Shown here: positions 22,844 to 31,974 of the stretch, piece after piece | How positions within the stretch are numbered: position 1 is the stretch's first letter | Layout: every line of letters starts with the position of its first letter | DNA from: Ophthalmolycus amberensis | Taxonomy: Eukaryota; Chordata; Actinopteri; Perciformes; Zoarcidae | NCBI GenBank assembly: GCA_024529925.1 | Contig: JAFEUB010001215.1 | Location: 1,657,001 to 1,721,000 of the forward strand | Length of the DNA: 64,000 nt | Reading direction: 5' to 3' | The notes under the pieces: model-generated | Database searches by the model: none | What the model was told of the DNA's origin: nothing | The model's input: only the letters and a program-made list of their open reading frames with translations | Translations under genes and position numbers: made by a program

Positions 22844-25619
22844 ATGACAATTACATTGAAAACTCTCACCGTTGTTAACAGCAGACATCAAATTCTTTCA
22901 GATACACACTTGACGATTGCATTGGATAACTCTCATACAGTATCTCAAAGTACTCATCAAGTTGGTTCAGAAACACATTTGACAATTACAATGGAAAACT
23001 CTCGTACAGTATTTCACACCAGAAACCAAGTTGGTTCAAAGATGGAATTAAATTCCAAAGAGGTTGAACCTCCAATGGATTTTTACCTCAGTTCACTGGA
23101 GGAACAAGTAAGATGTGAACTGTTGGACAGCGAGGCGAGGCTCACCCGAACAACAACTAAGGACAGAGTCCTCCTAGAAATTAATGAAGACCGTCTTCAA
23201 CATTTTCTAGATGTTCTCCACGAAAAGACCGAGGAGGAGATGAACATATCTAAGATGTTCTGTCAGGCTAACGCCAAGCTGAAGCTGAAAAATTGTCATC
23301 TACGATGGCAAGAGGAGAAGTCTTCCTATCAAGCCCAGTTGGACGAACAGAGAGCGGAGACAAACAGGATCGCAGCAGCTCTGAAAGACACACAGGACCT
23401 GCTGGAGACTGCCCGTCACTTTCAACCTAAAACTACCACCGAGGAGGAGATGGAGGTATCTAAGAACCTCTGTCAGGCTGCTGTTGATAAACACTTAGAT
23501 GTCATCAGTCAGCTCAAGGAGGCTCTTTATAAGGCCGAACAGGAGCTGAAAAATGGACATCTACAATGGCAAGAGGAGAAGTCCTCCCTCAAAGCACGCC
23601 AGCAAAACAACTGTGACCACTTTCACTCCCAGGTGCAGGTCATCGCATCCATTCGCTCACAAGAGCAGGAAGCAGTAAAACAGAAGCTGGAAAAAGCTCA
23701 GGCTTTCTACAAAGCCGAGCTGGACGAACAAAACGCGGAGACAAACAGGATCGCAGCAGCTCTGAAAGAAACACAGGACCTGCTGGAGACTGAGCGTGTT
23801 CAACATAAAACTACCACCAAGGCTGAGTTGGAGATATCTAAGAATCTCTGTCAGGCTAGAATTGTTGAACTGGTAGATGACAACAGTAAGCTCAAGGCAG
23901 CCTTTATCAAGGCTCAGAATGAGCTGAAGAACTAGAGATTTACTGTGGCAACAGGAGAAGTCTTCCTACTTGGATCGGAATAAAAAAGCCTGGGGACTTT
24001 ATCATACTCTGGTGAAGACCACAGCTGATTCTGGAAGAATGGAGAAGGAGGCTAAGCAGACGCTGCAGAGATTCCAGGCAGACCATGAAGGCCAGCTGGA
24101 GGAGCAGAGAGCGGAGACAAACAGGATCGCAGCAGCTCTGAAAGAAACACAGGACCTGCTGGAGACCGAGCGTCTCCGTTTCCAGGAACAGTCATCCCTC
24201 ACGGCACACCTGGAAAAAACCTGCAGGGACCACGATCATGCCCAGCTGAAGAACATAGCTACTCTTCAAACATTGGAGGAGAAAGCTACGCAGATGGTCA
24301 AAATAGACCAGGTGTCCCAAGCCCAGCTCGACGAACAAAACGCGGAGACAAACAGGATCGCAGCAGCTCTGAAAGAAACACAGGACCTGCTGGAGACTGA
24401 GCGTGTTCAACATAAAACTACCACCAAGGCTGAGTTGGAGATATCTAAGAATCTCTATCAGGCTAGAATTGTTGAACTGGTAGATGACAACAGTAAGCTC
24501 AAGGCAGCCTTTATCAAGGCTCAGAATGAGCTGAAGAATAGAGATTTACTGTGGCAACAGGAGAAGTCTTCCTACTTGGATCGGAATAAAAAAGCCTGGG
24601 GACTTTATCATACTCTGGTGAAGACCACAGCTGATTCTGGAAGAATGGAGAAGGAGGCTAAGCAGACGCTGCAGAGATTCCAGGCAGACCATGAAGGCCA
24701 GCTGGAGGAGCAGAGAGCGGAGACAAACAGGATCGCAGCAGCTCTGAACGAAACACAGGACCTGCTGGAGACTGAGCGTGTTCAACATAAAACTACCACC
24801 AAGGCTGAGTTGGAGATATCTAAGAATCTCTGTCAGGCTAGAATTGTTGAACTGGTAGATGACAACAGTAAGCTCAAGGCAGCCTTTATCAAGGCTCAGA
24901 ATGAGCTGAAGAATAGAGATTTACTGTGGCAACAGGAGAAGTCTTCCTACATGGCTCAGAATAAAAAAACCTGGGGACTTTATCATACTCTGGTGAAGAT
25001 CACAGCTGATTCTGGAAGAATGGAGAAGGAGGCTAAGCAGAAGCTGCAGAGATTCCAGGCAGAACATGAAGGCCAGCTGGAGGAACAGAGAGCGGAGACA
25101 AACAGGATCGCAGCAGCTCTGAAAGAAACACAGGACCTGCTGGAGACTGAGCGTCTCGGTTTCCAGGAACAGTCATCCCTCACGGCACACCTGGAAAGAA
25201 CCTGCAGGGACCACGATCATGCCCAGCTGAAGAACATAGCTACTCTTCAAACATTGGAGGAGAAAGCTACGCAGATGGTCAAAAGAGACCAGGCGTCCCA
25301 AGCCCAGCTCGACGAACAAAGAGCGGAGACAAACAGCATCGCAGCAGCTCTGAAAGAAACACAGGACCTGCTGGAGACTGAGCGTGTTCAACATAAAACT
25401 ACCACCAAGGCTGACTTGGAGATATTTGAGAATCTCTGTCTGGCTCTGTATGAGACAAACAGGATCAAAGCAGCCCAGAAAAATACAGAAGATCTGTTAG
25501 GAGCTGAGCGTTCTCTTCGGCAGCAGGAGAAGTGCATCCATCAGGCCACCGAAGAAGATCTTCAGAACCGCATCACCAACATGCAGAAGAAGAAGAAAAA
25601 ATGGTTCAAACTCTTCTAA
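22844..25619 (+). pseudogene. Repetitive coiled-coil protein gene, copy 1 (frameshifted)
   Basis: This copy is collinear with the open copy at 31,975 but carries one extra C at about 23,932. The insertion turns AAG-AAT-AGA into AAG-AAC-TAG, so the first frame stops after 363 codons (stop at 23,933-23,935). The remaining 549 codons stay open in the shifted frame from 23,970 to the normal stop at 25,617-25,619. Everything else matches copy 2 nearly base for base, so the break is recent, or a sequencing or assembly error. If real, the product would keep the N-terminal repeats and the first two internal blocks and lose the lysine-rich tail. Confidence 0.7.
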
Positions 25620-25676
25620 TGCCTGGCTCCCTACTGTCAAAACATCAGACAGTAAAACACTGACGGGGTACATTGT

Positions 25677-26138
25677 ACTGCACGGGTACTTCTGGTACTT
25701 TTAAGTACATCTTGCTGATTATAACATACTTGACTAAGGTTTTGAATGCAGGACTTTTACTCGTCGTGTATTGTTTCATCAGTATGGTATTAGTACTTTT
25801 ACTATAGTGAAGGATCTGAATCATTTATCCTCCACTAATTACTTGTAAGTGAGTTTGGCAAACAGTTAATGTACAAAGAGTGGTTCTTAACCCTGGCTCC
25901 AGATCCTTGACCGGATCAGGGATCTGGAGCCCCTAACCCTAACCACTCTTTGTATATGAACTGTTTGCCAGACTCACTTACAAGTAATTAGTGGAGGAAA
26001 ATGTATTCAGATCCTTCACTGCAGTAAAAGTACTAATACCTACTGATGAAACAATCCACGACGAGTGAAAGTCCTGCATTCAAAACCTTAGTCAAGTATG
26101 TTATAATCAGCAAGATACAGTGGAAGTACCCGTGCAGT
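25677..26138. repeat. 462-bp foldback palindrome, unit 1
   Basis: The sequence from 25,677 (ACTGCACGGGTACTTC) is repeated in inverted orientation up to 26,138, giving two arms of about 225 bp with scattered mismatches. The centre near 25,900-25,930 contains a smaller inverted pair, CTCCAGATCC and GGATCTGGAG. The arms hold blocks such as AAGGATCTGAAT that recur in fish foldback MITEs of the Angel type and inside Tol2; relationship by recognition only. It starts 58 bp after the stop codon of the coiled-coil gene, so a read-through transcript would form a long hairpin. Confidence 0.8.
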
Positions 26139-26159
26139 GAATAACCCCACGCCCCTAGG

Positions 26160-26354
26160 GTTCATTCTGTACACACGACATCATTGCACTTCTGTCCATC
26201 CTGGGAGAGGGATCCCTCCTCTGTTGCTTTCCCACAGGTTTCTTCCTCTTTCTCCCTGTTGAAGGGTTTTTTGGGGGAGTTTTTCCTGTTTCGATGCGAG
26301 GGTTCTGGGACAAGAGGATGTCGTATGTGTACAGATTGTAAAACCCTCTGAGGC
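26160..26354 (+). repeat. Dispersed teleost repeat tail, unit 1
   Basis: This block (GGGATCCCTCCTCTGTTGCT, then GGAGTTTTTCCTGTTTCGAT, ending CCCTCTGAGGC) resembles a sequence found in very many copies in teleost genomes. I take it as the 3' part of an interspersed element, possibly L2-related; the class is uncertain. Equivalent blocks lie at 35,290-35,484, 44,415-44,609 and 52,935-53,129. Confidence 0.5.
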
Positions 26355-26386
26355 AAAAAAAAAAACAAAAAAAATATATATACATC

Positions 26387-26426
<40 letters not shown>

Positions 26427-26434
26427 CAAAAACA

Positions 26435-26466
<32 letters not shown>

Positions 26467-26823
26467 AAAAAAGAAAAAAAAAAAAAAAAAAAAATCTCCT
26501 CCGCGAATCGCCACCTTATCGTGGTGGAGGAGTTTGAGTGGCTCAGTGATCCTGGGAGCTATGTTGTCCGGGGCATTAGCCCAAGGCAAAGAGGTTTCAG
26601 GGGAGAGCCCAGACTAAGAGCGGTTCAAAACGACCCATAGATAGCCCACGGACTTTAGCCACCTCGCCCGGACCAGGGAAACCGGGGCACCCTCCCGGAG
26701 CCAGACCCAGGAGGGGAGCTCGTAGGTGAGCGTCTGGTGGCCGGGCCTTTGCCCATGGGGCCCGGTCGGGCTCAGCCCGAATAAACACCATGGAGCAGCC
26801 CCCCTGTGGACCCACCACTATAG
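26355..26823 (+). repeat. A-rich/(TA)n tract plus GC-rich retroelement-like block, unit 1
   Basis: An A-rich and (TA)n tract (26,355-26,495) runs into a GC-rich block (26,496-26,823). The block begins CTCCTCCGCGAATCGCCACC and forms a clear stem with GGTGGAGGAG shortly after. It resembles the GC-rich 5' region of RTE/Rex3-type non-LTR elements in fish; this is recognition without a search. An exact 19-bp direct repeat (TTGTAAAACCCTCTGAGGC) sits at 26,336-26,354 and 27,038-27,056, bracketing this block plus 214 bp more, as a target duplication would. Confidence 0.45.
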
Positions 26824-27587
26824 AAAAATAGTTTGAACAAAAAATTGATCATCTCTCCTCTCTGCTCGCCCATTATTTTTATTCATTTGCTGCCATAGGG
26901 TGCACCCTTTTCATTTAGGATCTCATTTGTGTACTAGGAAGGACACAAAAATAGCTGCAGTAAAAGGCCTCGAAAGAGCACCCTGGCATCAGGTGAAACT
27001 GAAGAAGAAGAGAAAGGAATAACTTCAATAGTTCAGCTTGTAAAACCCTCTGAGGCTAATTTAAAAAAAATTAAAAATTGTAAAACATTTAAAATAAATT
27101 TAATTGAATGTGTGTTTTAATTATGTCATGCTTGTAAATCGTTGTTGAAAATTCTAAGTTGTAATACGGTCATGTTTAATATTTTAATGTGTAAAATTTT
27201 GATGTATAAATTCAGGTTCTCATTTGCACCCAACAGCCTGAAAATATACAGTAAGTTGGCTCAACTGATTTGACATGTTGGCCCAAATATAGTGTCTATA
27301 GTCTGTTGGTCATCTAAAGAGAATAATTAAATTAAAAACACCTGAACATTACTTTCTGCAACATTTTGCTGGTTTAGTACGAGTCTAAAGTGGCTTAAGA
27401 ACTTAAGGCAAGAAGGTTCATTTAATGTCACAGCACCTTTCAAACACAGCTGCAATTCAAGGTTTTATGGCAAGGAAATGCATTCGAAAGGTTAATATAT
27501 CCAGCATCCAGCAGCAGAAGTGAGCAGAGGGCTGTAAAGACCCGCTGACGACATCATCAACTGTCTGAAGAGACCTGAAGCCCCGCC
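26824..27587. other. Unit tail, no gene recognised
   Basis: AT-rich DNA with no supported frame, ending at the junction GCCCCGCC|AAACCAAAC with the next unit. Equivalent tails lie at 35,957-36,720, 45,079-45,842 and 53,607-54,370. Confidence 0.5.
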
Positions 27588-27764
27588 AAACCAAACTGTG
27601 TCTGAGGGGGCAGAGAGGAGACACCTCTGCTCACAGACAAGGCCAAGGCTGTGTATGGAAGTGCATGTGAAAATACACAATAGTGTGTGTGGTTTGAATC
27701 TATACCAGATCAGAAAGATAGCTAAAAGATAATCACACACTTACATGAGTGACTGTCTTTTAAC

Positions 27765-28976
27765 CAGTGGCGGGCCGTCAGGGCCTGCACGGTCTTCTCT
27801 GCTGGCCTAAACAGAATCACAAAGCTATTTATATATTTTTTTAAATAAATAAAAAAATTATAATTTATTTTATAATTTAACAATTTTTCTGAAATGCACT
27901 ACATGTATTATCATTTATAAAAATATTTTCCCATTATCTTATTTCCTCATTGCACAGCTACTGTCTTCCTCAGTTGCTCTCAGTTGCTCTCAGATCTCAC
28001 CTGTGTGTCTATGCCAGATGCCTGCAGACTCTCTCCTGCCGCCAGTGCAGATTAAAGTACATGGGGACGATATTGTTGATTGTCATAGTGTTCAACCAAT
28101 CAGATCTTTAGTTTGACATGTTGGGCGTATTCTTTGACGTGTCAGCGGCAGCTAGCCGCCTATAATGACGTCAGCATTACGTGCCGCTCGTGTCCAGGTG
28201 CACGCGCTGCCGCGATGCAGAGTGTGCTGTGATTGGTCAGTGGGCGAGCACGTGACTATCGTGAATCGAAACTTAACTTGCCAGCAGAGCTTAGTTGGAG
28301 GAGTAAGACTTCAAATTGAAAGATATGGAAGACATTATAACATCTTTAGGGTTTTGCCTGGTGTAGATTTTTTTTTTTTACCAAGCTTTGTTTTTTTAAC
28401 ACTCAATGGCTGAAGGAGGAGGAGAAACGGATTTAGTGGCGGAGTTACTGACAACCCTTTCATGAAAAGCTGGACGAAATGGTCAGTCAACCCCACAGCT
28501 AGCAGCCTGACTCAGCCAGGAAAAGGATTTGTATGAACGGTATTTCTTGCTGACAGCGTCGGAGAAGCGTTGCACATTTTATGTCTGGGAATGCGTTTCA
28601 TTTTAAGTGAGCTGTTGGTGTTTGGAGCTACGCTAACCTGAGGACGCCATAGCATTTGAAAACTTTTGGAGAGACTCAAGTGGATCTACAACTCAACGAA
28701 CACGTTCGCAGGGAAACTGCTCCACAAACGCGGCCTGGCGTGAGGTCTGCGCCGGCGGAGGTGTTTTTTTTACATAGTAACGTTACGACTGTTCATTTGT
28801 CTATCGTGTCGTTTTTATGAATAATATTTGAATGGCTCGTGCTCTTGTGTGGTGGAATGCGTGGATCTGCTGCAGGTTTGCTGGATTGAGGCTTCATAAT
28901 GAGGTTATTAGGAGGTAATTCAACTGTAGTAGGACAGCACTGAAGGCCCAGGTCTAAAATCCACAGCCCGCCACTG
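27765..28976. mobile_element. Non-autonomous hAT element, unit 2
   Basis: Same ends and same CTTTTAAC target duplication as in unit 1. Length is 1212 bp because of the extra T. Confidence 0.9.
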
Positions 28977-29488
28977 CTTTTAACCTATTTTGTAGCAAGA
29001 GTGCAAGCCCCATGGATAAAAATATGAAAGTGACACGACTAGAGTTTGTCACACGTTTTTAGATGCAACATGTGAACGGCCCCGGACCATGCTACTAGTG
29101 TGTTGAGCTAAATGCTAACAGTAGCATTCAGTGGCGGCTGGTGGAAAATGTTCTAGGTAGGGCTGTGCCACATCCAATCAATTTCAGCAAACATCCCAGA
29201 ATGATGTAATGCAAAACAAAATGAAGGTATCAAACACGCATTATTACTTTGCAGTTAAATATTTAACATTTATTCCAACATGAAAGAAAGCAGTAAATAA
29301 CACTTAACACTTAAACAAACACATCAGGACATCGTATTTTTGTCCCCCTCACAAGCAATTCAGTACAATATAATAATATATATATCATATAATAATATTC
29401 TGTATAATATAATAATATATATATCATATAATAATACTCACTATAATATAAAACACAGACATATATATATATAATTATTTATTTATAA

Positions 29489-30550
29489 CTATATATCCAT
29501 TTGCAGGTGCTTCTTATCCCTTAGACCGCTGTGCTCGTTGAAAATAGCATGGAGTCTGGCGTAATAGTCTGCTACAGTTTCACCAGGCTTTTGCTTGCAT
29601 GATGTTGTTTTTGTCATGTTGATTCTCGGCGGGAAAGCAATTGTCAAAGCTGTAACCAGTAGGTAATCATGTCTCTATATGCAGCATTGTCAACGTGATC
29701 CCAGTTGGTTTGTACCTGTCTGGCATTTCCTTGACATGCTGCTCGAACCTTGGCATAGTTGGCTGGGCAATGTTTCTTCATGAGGAGGCGTCTGAGTTCT
29801 CCTTCAGTGGGGCTAAACTCACGGCAGAATACGATAACTTCATCACCAAACTTTGTGCCTGATACTTGAGGGTCTGGCAGATGTGCCAGGGCGTCGGTCA
29901 TGTCTCTGTCAGTCCAGGGTCTGTGGACCATCATTGCTCCATCTGGACCTGCCACTTGGACCATCGGGAATGAGAGTTCAGGTCTTTCCTCGTCGTCGTC
30001 GGTTCATGGTCCTCGTCCACTTCTGGTGTCACATGAGTGGTTGTAGGAACCTCTCACTGCGTCTCCAGTTGTTCCCAGGTCCTCATGTGACTTGGCTGGG
30101 CTGCCTAGTTGGGACATGGCGTGTGCGGCCTGCTGCATGAGGTTGGCGACGGAGGAGATCGTGCTCGTGAGGTTGCTGGCAGGAGTGCTGGTTGGAGATG
30201 GGTCGAAGTCAGGCTGTCTTTGGTGTGGGCGGGCCTTGCTGTGCTGCTGGACCGGGTGGAGGGGCCACATATGGTGGAGGTGGGGGAGGACATGCGTCCA
30301 GTTCAGGATCCACCCTGTGCAGTGAGGGATAGAGAGAAGAAGATTTCTGAGAAGCTTTATCTGCCTCTTTCTCATTTGGTTTATCTACTTTAGACATATT
30401 TTTACACTGTTTCTTTCTTTCCATACTTTCAGATTCATCCTTCCACATTTTCAAACTTATTTTGTGACTTTCTATCATTTCTATAACTTTTTTAACCTGA
30501 TCTGTGAAATGATCCTCCTTGAGGAAACCCACATTCATTAACCCATTCAT
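29489..30550 (-). pseudogene. Retroviral gag fossil, unit 2
   Basis: Carries the same disabling changes as unit 1 (two frameshifts and one in-frame TGA), so it was already dead before the array was amplified. Confidence 0.65.
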
Positions 30551-31746
30551 TCAGATGTTAACAACTCATTTCACCATACTTTTTGTTCATGAAAATGACA
30601 TTAAGCCCTTCAGGTGGAGGAACCTGGTTACTTCCCTGTAATGCAATTGTAAGTAAAATTGCATTTAAAGAACTGAAAAACGATAAAAACAAAAAAAAAT
30701 GTTCATGTTACAATTGGTTATAATCACTTTATGGCAACTGCAAAATTGTTGATTTTCATATCAGTTCAGTATCTAGAGCTGTAAGATAATTAGTTTCCGT
30801 CCAGATTGACTGGTCTAGCAATGTTTCATATGTTATGTGTAGTTATAATCTCCATGAAGAATCTCAACTACTTTCCAACGGTGCGGATATATCCTAGCAA
30901 CTAGTCTTATAATGTTGTAGATGTGAATTTAGCTGCTTTGATTTCGTGTTTAGAATAATATTGTAGATCTGATATGAAAATGTAGCATCTTTTACAATGT
31001 TTAAAATGTGAAGTACAGTTGTTTCATTTATTGAATGAGTTACAACTTTTGTACCATCCATGCTGACTCGACTAGTCTGGGAATGTGCTATAAGTTACAC
31101 ATTTATCTTTAATATCAAATGTATTATTGTTAGATGAATTAAGTGTCCAGTGCCATACAGTTTGTTTTGTCCAGTTTGACATCATATTCTTGTAATGTTC
31201 AATTTGAACATAGTTGAAGGAAATTATTTTAATAAAAGAGTTGAATTATTAATTGACACTTATATTTGTTAATTTTTCCACTAAATGTCCAATGACATCA
31301 GCACATTCATTATTCTAGTGTTATAGTTGTGGGTAATTATTAAAGCATCTTTTATTACCTACAAATAAGACACCAAGATCATTCAAATCGGGGAAATCCA
31401 AAGTTTTATTAAGAAACCAAATTTTCGGGAGGCCCAATTAGCGGCCATCTTGGATTTTTGAATGGCCAATCAGGCAGGTTTGACCAGATACCAAGATTTC
31501 ATGCTTGTATCATAATTTGCACGATTAATCTACTATCTGCCCAACTACATAAAACATTACACAATCATTTATATCAGCATTTTAAGAGGATTTATATTTT
31601 TTATTTATATATCTATATATATATATATATGGTTACATATAGTTTCATTTCTTTGCCATATTGTAAGGAACATGAGAAATCATTACATTCATGAATTCAA
31701 AGATAAACATTCAATCTGGTATCCATAGTAACGATGCCATCAAGGA

Positions 31747-31919
31747 CTCCATGGATAGAATGTTGTCCTGATGACATCACGCATTCTGTGCCTTTTAATG
31801 TTGAGGTCTCCATGGATAGAATGTTGTCCTGATGACATCACAGATTCTGTGCCTTTAATGTTGAGGTCTCCATGGATATAGAATGCTTTCCTGATGACAT
31901 CACGGATTCTCAGCTTCAT
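31747..31919 (+). promoter_or_regulatory. Three tandem ~61-bp CRE/ATF-like repeats, unit 2
   Basis: Identical to unit 1 in all three cores. The last repeat ends 56 bp before the ATG of the open coiled-coil copy. Confidence 0.45.
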
Positions 31920-31974
31920 ATAGTCCCTGCACATTCCTTAACACATTTGAGGGCAGACATTAACATACGCACAG

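Larger units (their letters stand above)
18457..27587 (+). repeat. Tandem unit 1 of 4 (9131 bp)
   Basis: The first of four head-to-tail segmental copies. Its left edge is where similarity to the later units begins, at AAACCAAACTGTGTCTGAGG. The unique left flank reads GGCAAA before it, whereas the later units are preceded by GCCCCGCC. Unit-specific variants are TATAAAAG (not TATGGAAG) and an extra base in the leader around 18,530, TATGGTTG near 22,192 (TATAGTTG elsewhere), and the +1 insertion that breaks the coiled-coil gene at 23,932. The order of parts is: hAT element, gag fossil, AT-rich spacer, 61-bp repeats, coiled-coil gene, foldback, A/TA tract, GC-rich block. Confidence 0.97.

Noticed and set aside
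25923..25950. CCCTAACCCTAACC, telomere-like sequence at the centre of the foldback
   Set aside because: Only about two hexamer units, and explained as part of the imperfect palindrome loop; not an interstitial telomere array.
26155..26589. Tyr/Ile- and Phe-rich minus-strand frames over the TA and A tracts
   Set aside because: Products of (TA)n and poly-A microsatellites; lengths vary between units with the microsatellite.
27492..27740. 82-codon minus-strand frame across the unit junction
   Set aside because: It spans the duplication breakpoint, so it was created by the junction and has no counterpart in the ancestral locus.
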